The translations under genes and the position numbers were made by a program. From Euryarchaeota archaeon UBA557 (lineage in GTDB: Archaea; Thermoplasmatota; Poseidoniia; Poseidoniales; Thalassarchaeaceae), in the NCBI GenBank assembly GCA_002503285.1, contig DARI01000011.1, forward strand, positions 23,851 to 51,729: DNA of 27,879 nucleotides. Direction: 5' to 3'. Under the pieces are notes generated by a model. That model made no database searches and had not been told where the DNA came from. It saw only the letters and a program-made list of their open reading frames with translations. The first letter of the stretch is position 1. The number at the start of each line of letters is the position of its first letter. Of the stretch, positions 1-7,143 are shown in pieces.

Positions 1-846
1 TAGTGAACCTTCAAAAGTAGGTGGAATAGTGCCAATAGTTAACCATGGTTGTTCCACTGGAAAATCATCATTATATGTCGTAATCATATATTTTATTTCT
101 ATATCTCCAGTTGTGAATGGTAGAAATACTTCCCAAGAATTTTCATCAATAGAATTAATTTGTGCCTGATGAATAGTATTATCACCTTCTAATTTCCATT
201 TTGCCATTATTTGATTTGTATTTTTTGTGTTTATTATTAATGGTGAATTATCTCCAGATATACGGTATTTCGGAGCGGTCCAAGTATCAGAAAATCCAGG
301 TAAATTTTCTGGAGTGGACAGAATTTTAATATTATGTGCTTCAGAAACTCCAGTCAGTGCTAGATTATCAGGATTATTCAATTTACCATGATTAATTTGG
401 ATATACAAATTTTGCTCACCAATTTGTAGAGGTGCTGTTAATATCCATGTTAATATTACATTTCCACTATTAGGAATCTTGATCTCAACATAATTATTTA
501 TTCCTCCATTAGGATCTTGAATTATTTTCCAACCATGATCATTAGGTTGGTCGCCATTGCCATTCAAGGAACTCAAAAGAAAAATCCCAAGTAGATTTTC
601 TTTTGATGGACTCTCTAAACTTACATTTACGTTAATTGATACTGCCGTACCTGCAAAAATTATTTCATTGGAATCGATGAAAATTTTTCCTTCGGATACT
701 TGAGAGAGTGAGGGATCTCCATGACAAGAACCTCCACATGTAAAATCCCTATTCCCGTCTTCGTTTCCTCCCGGGTTACCCAAAGACATATTTGTTGATG
801 ATAGAATAATAAATAATCCGATTAAAGTAATTATTCTAGATTTCAA
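1..846 (-). CDS. Secreted protein with N-terminal CxxxCH motif (C-terminus beyond the left edge)
   Basis: The reading frame is open for 282 codons from a TTG start to the window edge, so the C-terminus is missing. The TTG is chosen because GGAGG lies 7 nt upstream and because it yields a signal peptide (MKSRIITLIGLFIILSS, cleavage near residue 23). The next in-frame ATG, residue 20, would destroy that signal peptide. The start overlaps the stop of the upstream gene (TTGA), suggesting translational coupling. After the signal come a polar Gly/Asn/Asp stretch and CGGSCH (residues 37-42), then a beta-rich region with no family I can name. The motif sits at the same residue number as the CSCH of the neighbouring protein, so the two may be related modules. 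It is probably an extracytoplasmic, surface-attached protein. C-x3-C-H is a spacing variant of the c-haem site, but haem binding is not shown. Confidence 0.75.
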   Translation of the reverse strand, partial: MKSRIITLIGLFIILSSTNMSLGNPGGNEDGNRDFTCGGSCHGDPSLSQVSEGKIFIDSNEIIFAGTAVSINVNVSLESPSKENLLGIFLLSSLNGNGDQPNDHGWKIIQDPNGGINNYVEIKIPNSGNVILTWILTAPLQIGEQNLYIQINHGKLNNPDNLALTGVSEAHNIKILSTPENLPGFSDTWTAPKYRISGDNSPLIINTKNTNQIMAKWKLEGDNTIHQAQINSIDENSWEVFLPFTTGDIEIKYMITTYNDDFPVEQPWLTIGTIPPTFEGSL

Positions 847-3485
847 ATTATCTTCCTCCTATTAAGAACGTTCAGGAATATAATTGAGATTCCCATCATG
901 ATTAACAAAATTGATAATGGAATTGATAATGTCGATGAATCAAAAGATTTTGGAGCATCAAAACTAGATGCAGTAGAGGCATTTATACTAATTATATTAG
1001 TGCCATTTTCACCAATCCAAATAACTTCTTCGCCATCATAGTAAGTTGTTATAGAATAATATAGCGTAGTTCCAATAGGTACTTTTTCGGACCATTTACT
1101 CTCAGATGTAGTTGCAATTGGAGTTAATTTTTTAGATTGATGGTCCTCAAATAGTGTGAGAATTGGAGAGGTTGATCTATAAATATTAAAATCAGTGGGG
1201 CTCCCTTGCCATGCCCATTCAAGATTTATGTCAGAACCATCCAAAGACGCAATAATTGAATCTACAATTAAAATATCTTCAATAATAATTGTCTCGTAAG
1301 TTGTATTGCGGGACCCCATATTATCCGTAACTGATAGTTGGACCAAATATTGCCCAGTTTCAAGTAGTAAATTTATATTTTGGCCATTTATTTGATAATC
1401 GTCTACAGTCCATAACCAACTATTTATTGTTCCATCTAAATCAAATGATTTTGAAGCATCTAACATAATTGGTACGCCGGGAATGATAGTTTCTGGAGAA
1501 TATGAAATTCTAGCTTCAGGATGGTTATTTGATATAGATATGGAAATGATAGAAAAATTACTAAGTCCCAATGGATCAGTAATTTCAACTAAAATAGACC
1601 ATGTTTGTCCAGGCTCCAATCTTTCAGATGGAACAAATGTCAAATTATCTAGTTCAGGGACATGAAAACCATTTCTTGACCATTTAATGTCAATATTGAG
1701 AATAATATCATCTGGATCATAATAACCAATTTTTGCTATTAGATTGTACTGAGAAAAGATATTTTTATTATCAGTAGAATTAATTCCATTCATCAAATTA
1801 AGAGAGCCTTCAATTCCATTTTCCAGATATATTTGAGGACTTTTCGGGGCTGAATTTTTAATTAATATCGAGGAGCTTGCTAATAATAATCCTTGATTAA
1901 CGCCGTCTTTGGGAGTGACTTGAAATGACCATATTTGCCCTCTTTCTGTAAATGATGAATTTATTGTCTTCAAACCATCATAATCAGGCATTAATACGCC
2001 ATCAATAAACCATCTCAAGGTACTGTTTAATTCTTCATCTTGATCTTCATCATAATATATCCAAGATGCATGAAAATTATCGATAGTAGTTATTTCTTTA
2101 TTTGGAATTATATTTGCTGAATTTATAATTGGAAGGCTATTGATGATTATTACGTTATCAGAATTTGACCAATTTGACCATGTTAATCCATCACTAGCTC
2201 TCGCAGAAAAATTCCAAATTTCACCTTTTTGTGTTAATGTTGAAGGCACTATTTGTAGATTATTTAACGAATAAACTTGGATACTATTCTGGAACCATTT
2301 AATTTCTAAGTCTTGAATTTCATCGTTATCAATATCTAAAAAATTTATCGACGCTTGGATATCAATGTTCGTATAATAATTATAATAGAATGGCGGGATA
2401 ATTATCGTTGGAGGAGTGTTAGAAACACCAATAATTATTTCATTACTCCAAATAACCTGGCCAAAATCTTGGCCATCTTTGGGAGTAATCGATACTTGCC
2501 AAATATCTCCAGGCCTAATCATTATACTAGGAATTGAAGTAAAGTTATCGATTTCATTTTGCCTTAACCCATCAAGATACCAATGAATTGATGTGCCTTC
2601 TTCAACATCTCCATCTAAATCTGAAAAATTATACGATAGGGATATTGAATCTGAATCATCGGGATTTTCAGGAAAGGTGAAAAAATTTGTAATTGAAGGT
2701 GGAGAATTACCAATTAATATGGGCCCTAATGAGATATTTTCCCCTAAATCTATGCCATCAGACGGAATAATAGTTACTTTCCAATAATCTCCTTTGGCGA
2801 TTAGAGAATTTGGTAAAGAAGTCAAGTTATCTACTTCATAAATATCGATATCATTTAACTTCCAATATATTTCTGTATTTTGTTCAATATCTCCGTCATA
2901 ATCAAAAAATGTATAATTAATTGATAATCCTGTCATTTTAGTAGGATTAATAGGCATAAATGATAATGAGTTAACTTCTGGAGGCGTATTGTTTGTAGTT
3001 ATTTCTGTAGAAGTAAAAGGAGAGATGATTCCCCATGAGTCTCCATTTTTATTTCCATTACCATTTGCTGATAAGACAGCTAGCTCAAAGATTATATTTC
3101 CTGAACCCGATGATGGGGCTTCCCAATAAAGTCCCCAACTTCGATAGTCGGGATTTGTATGAGTAGCCTGGTTACCAGCAGAATTAATCTTGACACTCCC
3201 AATACTCATTCCAGTAGAAAGAGTACCTTGACTTACTTCTAAAGAAAAACCTCCATCCGAACCTGTAACGCCTCCACTAAATCCAATCGATATTGAATAC
3301 GATTGATTTGGAGTGTACGTGGAGGGAAAATTATGAGTCGGTGTTGTGGCTGGCGTATTCGAAGTATGGCAACTACAACCATTTGATGAATTAAATTTAC
3401 CATCTTCCTTCGCTATTACAGGACTACATATTGATATCACAAGAATGAATACAATCGCCATACTTACTCGGTTAGCACGGCGCAT
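843..3485 (-). CDS. Large secreted membrane-anchored protein: Reeler/choice-of-anchor-like domain, Ig-like repeats, PKD, FN3
   Basis: This 880-aa protein has a signal peptide (residues 1-25) followed by CSCH (37-40). Next is a beta domain (about 52-160) with the YTPNQSYSISIGF and WEAPSSGSGNIIF patterns of Reeler or choice-of-anchor-type domains. Five diverged repeats of roughly 95-105 aa follow (about 166-652). Each opens with N-(T/S)-x-P-x and carries a D-x-D-(G/N)-D/E-like segment, a W-(Y/F/K) strand and (G)-x-x-W-x(5)-P-x-D-G. A PKD-like domain (about 656-736, DASKSFDLDGTINSWLWTV) and an FN3-like domain (about 740-835) come next, then one membrane helix (about 851-873) and a short basic tail. 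The topology is an outward-facing stalk anchored at its C-terminus. A TATA-like element ends about 25 nt before the ATG, fitting a leaderless mRNA. Likely roles are cell-surface adhesion or polymer binding; the ligand is unknown. Confidence 0.85.
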   Translation of the reverse strand: MRRANRVSMAIVFILVISICSPVIAKEDGKFNSSNGCSCHTSNTPATTPTHNFPSTYTPNQSYSISIGFSGGVTGSDGGFSLEVSQGTLSTGMSIGSVKINSAGNQATHTNPDYRSWGLYWEAPSSGSGNIIFELAVLSANGNGNKNGDSWGIISPFTSTEITTNNTPPEVNSLSFMPINPTKMTGLSINYTFFDYDGDIEQNTEIYWKLNDIDIYEVDNLTSLPNSLIAKGDYWKVTIIPSDGIDLGENISLGPILIGNSPPSITNFFTFPENPDDSDSISLSYNFSDLDGDVEEGTSIHWYLDGLRQNEIDNFTSIPSIMIRPGDIWQVSITPKDGQDFGQVIWSNEIIIGVSNTPPTIIIPPFYYNYYTNIDIQASINFLDIDNDEIQDLEIKWFQNSIQVYSLNNLQIVPSTLTQKGEIWNFSARASDGLTWSNWSNSDNVIIINSLPIINSANIIPNKEITTIDNFHASWIYYDEDQDEELNSTLRWFIDGVLMPDYDGLKTINSSFTERGQIWSFQVTPKDGVNQGLLLASSSILIKNSAPKSPQIYLENGIEGSLNLMNGINSTDNKNIFSQYNLIAKIGYYDPDDIILNIDIKWSRNGFHVPELDNLTFVPSERLEPGQTWSILVEITDPLGLSNFSIISISISNNHPEARISYSPETIIPGVPIMLDASKSFDLDGTINSWLWTVDDYQINGQNINLLLETGQYLVQLSVTDNMGSRNTTYETIIIEDILIVDSIIASLDGSDINLEWAWQGSPTDFNIYRSTSPILTLFEDHQSKKLTPIATTSESKWSEKVPIGTTLYYSITTYYDGEEVIWIGENGTNIISINASTASSFDAPKSFDSSTLSIPLSILLIMMGISIIFLNVLNRRKII
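3366..3377 (-). other. CSCH motif (residues 37-40) of the 880-aa protein
   Basis: These codons read Cys-Ser-Cys-His, twelve residues after the predicted signal cleavage site. The companion protein has Cys-Gly-Gly-Ser-Cys-His at residues 37-42 (bases 721-738). Neither is the canonical C-x2-C-H. Confidence 0.6.
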
Positions 3486-3510
3486 ATTCTTTTGGGAAAG
3501 AGGGAGTTGA

Positions 3511-3518
3511 CATAAATT
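3511..3518 (-). promoter_or_regulatory. TATA-like element for the 880-aa secreted protein gene
   Basis: On the minus strand the sequence AATTTATG ends about 25 nt before the ATG at 3485. This spacing suits an archaeal promoter that makes a leaderless mRNA; no Shine-Dalgarno sequence is present. Confidence 0.45.
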
Positions 3519-3546
3519 ATTGTGAAATGAGGTCGTTTATCAGTTG

Positions 3547-3556
3547 AATATATGGG
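3547..3556 (+). promoter_or_regulatory. TATA-like element for the 3-hydroxyacyl-CoA dehydrogenase/enoyl-CoA hydratase gene
   Basis: GAATATATGG is centred about 26 nt before the ATG at 3578, the spacing expected for a leaderless archaeal transcript. It lies in the 92-bp divergent gap shared with the secreted-protein promoter. Confidence 0.45.
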
Positions 3557-3577
3557 CAAGATTGCTTTGGACAGCAT

Positions 3578-5653
3578 ATGAGTTCAATCAAAACTGTTGC
3601 CATCATTGGATCCGGAAATATGGGTTCAGGCATTGCTCAAAAATCTGCACAAGAGAATTTTGAAATACAAATGGTAGATAGAGAAGAGAGGCGGGTCAAT
3701 CATGGACAAGAAATAATTTCAAATTTATTGGAACAAGCATTAGAAAGAAGAATATTTACTATTGAACAAGTTAACTCAATTAAAGAAAAAATCTCTGGAG
3801 TTGTTGGGACTAACAATGTAGATCCAAAAACCGATTTGGTAATCGAAGCAGTTTTTGAGGATTTTAACGTCAAGAAAGATGTATTTACTATCCTCGATCA
3901 AGTTTGTAATGAACATACAATATTAGCAAGTAATACATCATCACTCTCTGTAAATGACTTGGCCAAAGCTAGTGGCAGACCTGATCGTTTTATTGGGTTA
4001 CATTTCTTTTATCATCCTGCAAAAAATAGATTAGTAGAGATAATTCCTGCTGAAAGTACAACAAAGAATACTTTGAAGGCTGTTGAAACATATTGTAAAA
4101 CAATGGGTAAAGTAGTTATAATTTGTAAAGATAGGCCTGGATTTGTAGTTAACAGATTTTTTGTTCCTTGGTTAAATGAGGCGTGTATCTTACTGCAAGA
4201 AGGTGTGGCTACAACTGCACAAATAGACTCAATAGCACGTGAGGCATTTAACATAGGAATGGGCCCTTTTGCACTAATGAATTTAACAGGGCCAACAATT
4301 GCCCTACATGCCACTGATTATTTAGCAGAGCAACTAGAAACTCCAAGATATACTGGTGCTAAAAATCTTAGAGAAATGGTTGATAAGGGAGAATTGTGGA
4401 AAATAGGAGATGAAGAATATTATGATGAAAACTTATCTATAACTGTAAAAGAGAGGTTATTGGGACAAGTTTTTGCAGTAGCAGGGCAAATAGTTGATGA
4501 AGAAATATGTTCTAAGGAAGACGTAGATAGAGGTGCTAAAGTCGGCCTTAGATGGGATGAGGGCCCATTCGAGATAGCTAATAGGATTGGGATTAAAGAA
4601 GCATATCGTATGGCTGAAAAGTATTGTAAATTAGTCAATTTTAAAATCCCAATTGCATTAGAGAAACAATTTAATATTTCTGAAGATTTTATATTCTCAT
4701 ATATTGATGTTGAAATAAATGATAGCGTTGCAATAGTTAGGTTGAATCGTCCTGAAGCAATGAATGCATTGAATGTTAAGTTAGTAACTGAGTTAGGTGA
4801 TGTAGTAGATAGATTGAATCAAAACAGTAGTGTAAACACGATTGTACTAGAAGGTGCAGGTAAAGCATTTGTAGCAGGAGCAGATGTAAAATTCTTCGTA
4901 GACAAGATAAACGAGGATTCATTCCAAGAAATATATGACTTCACTTCTCACGGCCATGAAGTATTAAATAAAATTGAGAATAGTTCTAAAGTTACTATTG
5001 CGTTAACTACTGGCTTAGCCCTAGGTGGAGGTTTGGAGCTTGCTCTTTCTTGTGACTACAGGATAGGAACAAATAGAACGCAGTTTAGATTTCCAGAAAC
5101 TAATATAGGGATATATCCTGGCCTAGGAGGTACTCAGAGAACAACTAGAATTTGTGGATTAGAGATTGCCAGATATGCTGTACTGGCAGGTAATTTTTTA
5201 AATTCTGAAACAGCAAAGGCATTTGGTTTATTGACTCATCTTGTTGATGTAAATGATATTGATAAAACCATTGATGAGATTATTAATTTAGGTAAAAATA
5301 ATGATAAGTATCTTAAAAATTCAATAGACGAAGGTCATTCAATAGTTAAATTTGCAAGAAGTTTTTACACTGATGAAAATTTGTATAGTATCCTAAATGG
5401 ATCCGATTTAGAAGATTTTGACATGAGCGATAATCAAGTCTCTAGACAGATAAAATTCCTATCGCGAACTGCGCCCATAGCCCTGAGTACTGCATCAAAA
5501 TTATTAGATATTGCAAATAATAAGGATACAGAATTTAATCAAGGATTGAAGCAGGAATTAGATAATTTAGAATATATTTTTAGTACGTCTGATTCGTTAG
5601 AAGGTTTATCTGCTTTAATTGAAGGAAGAAGAGCCAAATATAAAAATTCATAA
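3578..5653 (+). CDS. Bifunctional 3-hydroxyacyl-CoA dehydrogenase / enoyl-CoA hydratase
   Basis: This 691-aa fusion catalyses hydration of trans-2-enoyl-CoA and NAD-dependent oxidation of the (S)-3-hydroxyacyl-CoA product, two successive steps of beta-oxidation or of crotonyl-CoA conversion. The dehydrogenase comes first: NAD-binding loop GSGNMGSGIA (residues 11-20), catalytic His142 in GLHFFYHPAKNRLVE with its partner Glu154 twelve residues on, then C-terminal dehydrogenase domains up to about 350. The hydratase follows (about 373-560): the oxyanion-hole loop GKAFVAGADVKFF, then Glu487 in ALGGGLEL and Glu507 in FPETNIGIYPGLGGTQR. The 20-residue spacing of these glutamates matches the two catalytic Glu of crotonases. 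The dehydrogenase-first order is that of archaeal and FadN-type enzymes, opposite to E. coli FadB. The segment after His142 reads FFYHP where many relatives have FFNP. No thiolase or acyl-CoA dehydrogenase is adjacent. All catalytic residues are present. Confidence 0.93.
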   Translation: MSSIKTVAIIGSGNMGSGIAQKSAQENFEIQMVDREERRVNHGQEIISNLLEQALERRIFTIEQVNSIKEKISGVVGTNNVDPKTDLVIEAVFEDFNVKKDVFTILDQVCNEHTILASNTSSLSVNDLAKASGRPDRFIGLHFFYHPAKNRLVEIIPAESTTKNTLKAVETYCKTMGKVVIICKDRPGFVVNRFFVPWLNEACILLQEGVATTAQIDSIAREAFNIGMGPFALMNLTGPTIALHATDYLAEQLETPRYTGAKNLREMVDKGELWKIGDEEYYDENLSITVKERLLGQVFAVAGQIVDEEICSKEDVDRGAKVGLRWDEGPFEIANRIGIKEAYRMAEKYCKLVNFKIPIALEKQFNISEDFIFSYIDVEINDSVAIVRLNRPEAMNALNVKLVTELGDVVDRLNQNSSVNTIVLEGAGKAFVAGADVKFFVDKINEDSFQEIYDFTSHGHEVLNKIENSSKVTIALTTGLALGGGLELALSCDYRIGTNRTQFRFPETNIGIYPGLGGTQRTTRICGLEIARYAVLAGNFLNSETAKAFGLLTHLVDVNDIDKTIDEIINLGKNNDKYLKNSIDEGHSIVKFARSFYTDENLYSILNGSDLEDFDMSDNQVSRQIKFLSRTAPIALSTASKLLDIANNKDTEFNQGLKQELDNLEYIFSTSDSLEGLSALIEGRRAKYKNS

Positions 5654-5694
5654 TTATTATAATGGTCAGAAAAATTTAATTATTTATTTAAATT

Positions 5695-5772
5695 TTAAGT
5701 ATTTGTAATACTCTCTTCTATTTCAGTTATCTCAAATACTTCTTCAACCCAATTCTCTAAAAATTTATCCAT
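5695..5772 (-). CDS. Possible 25-aa acidic micropeptide
   Basis: A short frame, ATG to TAA, encodes 25 residues beginning MDKFLENWVEEVFEITEIEE. GAGGGG stands about 5 nt before the ATG, one of the better Shine-Dalgarno matches in the window. The peptide is strongly acidic and could form one amphipathic helix. It lies convergent to the beta-oxidation gene and divergent from the HxlR-type regulator, with an imperfect copy of that regulator's palindrome 20 nt upstream (5792-5808). No family is recognised and a chance ORF is possible. The rest of the 5654-5902 gap holds the two dyads and AT-rich sequence only. Confidence 0.3.
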   Translation of the reverse strand: MDKFLENWVEEVFEITEIEESITNT

Positions 5773-5791
5773 TTTTTCCCCTCTTATATTA

Positions 5792-5808
5792 AGTGTTAAT
5801 TCTACACC
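5792..5808. promoter_or_regulatory. Imperfect copy of the HxlR-gene palindrome
   Basis: AGTGTTAATTCTACACC matches the perfect dyad at 5860-5876 in 13 of 17 positions and keeps the AGTGT and ACAC half-site cores. Centre-to-centre spacing is 68 bp. It could be a second operator for the same regulator. Confidence 0.35.
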
Positions 5809-5859
5809 GAACGCATGAATATTCCTATATTAATAGATAAGTATTAATGAACACAGCAA

Positions 5860-5876
5860 AGTGTAATTTATACACT
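5860..5876. promoter_or_regulatory. Perfect 6-5-6 palindrome over the HxlR-gene TATA box (candidate operator)
   Basis: AGTGTA-ATTTA-TACACT is a perfect inverted repeat. Its centre and right arm form the TATA-like element TTTATA, about 30 nt before the ATG at 5903. Binding here would block TBP/TFB, so negative autoregulation by the HxlR-type protein is a natural inference. Confidence 0.5.
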
Positions 5877-5902
5877 AGATAGTTTACGGGTTACTTGATA
5901 CT

Positions 5903-6361
5903 ATGGTAAGGGAACCAATGATTGTTACAGATGAAGATTTCAAAGTTATAGATTCGGCTATTGAGGACGTTAGAAAAAGCGGCACAAAAATAAGAAAAAC
6001 TTTTGCAGCATATAACGAAAGTGAAGGTTACGATATAGCATGGGAGGTGAGTGCTGCAGTTGAGGCATTCTCTAGTTTTAGTTCAAGATGGAGTATTGAA
6101 ATATTATCTACATTATATATTGCAGGAGATCGCAGGTTTAATGAGATGAGGAAACTTTTAACAGGGATTAGTAGTAGAACTCTTTCTGATAAGCTTACTC
6201 ACTGTGCAGAGTTAGGACTTGTAAATAGAATTGTGGATGAGGGCCCTCCAATTAGAGTCAGATATCAATTAACGGAACATGGCAGGAATGCTGGAAGATT
6301 ACTGAGCCCCCTAGTAGCATATATGAAGATTCAAAAAGGTAGAGTTGTAAAGGAAAAATAA
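5903..6361 (+). CDS. HxlR-family winged-helix transcriptional regulator
   Basis: This 152-aa protein has an N-terminal leader of about 50 residues followed by an HxlR winged helix (about 52-145). Diagnostic patterns are SRWSIEIL, the RRFNEMRKLLTGISSRTLSDKL recognition-helix region (about 77-98), AELGLVNR, and the wing strand PPIRVRYQLTEHGR. HxlR proteins are MarR-like DNA-binding dimers that often sense redox or electrophile stress. The only Cys is residue 101, after the recognition helix, so there is no typical N-terminal redox Cys. No Shine-Dalgarno sequence is seen; the TATA element about 30 nt upstream implies a very short leader. A perfect dyad overlaps that TATA box, suggesting autorepression. 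It is the first of three consecutive same-strand winged-helix genes. Its targets are unknown. Confidence 0.88.
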   Translation: MVREPMIVTDEDFKVIDSAIEDVRKSGTKIRKTFAAYNESEGYDIAWEVSAAVEAFSSFSSRWSIEILSTLYIAGDRRFNEMRKLLTGISSRTLSDKLTHCAELGLVNRIVDEGPPIRVRYQLTEHGRNAGRLLSPLVAYMKIQKGRVVKEK

Positions 6362-6432
6362 TATTAAAATACGAGCATTGATGAAACATAAGACCATGTA
6401 TAGTTAAATGGAAGATTGGAAGAATTTACTAT

Positions 6433-7089
6433 ATGGCTGTGCTAGAACAACTCCGTAGCACCTATCCTTTGACTGCTGATATCCTGACAGCAATGCTGGG
6501 CGGGGCGTTTGGTATTTGCACTATTATTCCCTTTTTTCCGACTCCACTTATTCAAGGAGCACTATCTGCACCGCAACATGAAAATTATATTCATCCATTA
6601 AGAAGTAGAATTATATCCACACTTGAGAAATCTCCTGGAATACATTTTAGGGAATTACAGAGACAACTAGATACTGCAAATGGTACATTAAGGCATCATT
6701 TAAGAGTATTAACTAACGAAAAAACTGTCACAGTAGTACCTGTAAATGGCAGAACATGTTACTATGCTGGTGCACCTGCACAAGTGGAAATACTAGAAGG
6801 AACAGGAGTTACTGATGAATATACGGCTGCATCTATGCTACCAGTAGGTTTGTCCACTGTCCAAAGGAATATAGTTACAAGATTATCTAAATCTCCTAAT
6901 CCAGTATCACAAGCTCAATTGGCGCGTGATTTAGGAAGATCACGTGCTTCAGTTCATTCAGCTGTTTCGGTATTAAGAGGAAGGGGGATATTATGTGAAA
7001 CTAAAATCTCTTTGGCGCCCCATCTAGAAAGTCTTGCACGATCTAAAGTTGATTACCCGTGGTTAGATATTCGTAAAGAATTAGCATAA
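6433..7089 (+). CDS. Membrane-associated double winged-helix regulator
   Basis: This 218-aa protein starts with a hydrophobic segment (about 17-42) that could be a membrane anchor. Two winged-helix units follow. The first (about 55-112) has PLRSRIISTLEKSPGIHFRE and the ArsR-like recognition pattern GTLRHHLRVL, with a wing ending RTCYYAG. The second (about 138-195) has QRNIVTRLSKSP and the recognition region GRSRASVHSAVSVLRGRGIL. Many euryarchaeal regulators of this layout are annotated only as winged-helix proteins. TATAGTTAAA (6399-6408) lies about 29 nt before the ATG, again suggesting little or no leader. Effector and DNA target are unknown. If the N-terminal segment is truly membrane-embedded, the protein would sense a membrane or outside signal. 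Confidence 0.8.
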   Translation: MAVLEQLRSTYPLTADILTAMLGGAFGICTIIPFFPTPLIQGALSAPQHENYIHPLRSRIISTLEKSPGIHFRELQRQLDTANGTLRHHLRVLTNEKTVTVVPVNGRTCYYAGAPAQVEILEGTGVTDEYTAASMLPVGLSTVQRNIVTRLSKSPNPVSQAQLARDLGRSRASVHSAVSVLRGRGILCETKISLAPHLESLARSKVDYPWLDIRKELA

Positions 7090-7143
7090 TATTGCCAATA
7101 ACATAGCCAATGCTCTTGTGCCTTACGATACGCGAGTAATGAT

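Noticed and set aside
4012..4314. 100-codon minus-strand frame inside the beta-oxidation gene
   Set aside because: It is antisense to a well-defined dehydrogenase domain, with no motif or promoter of its own.
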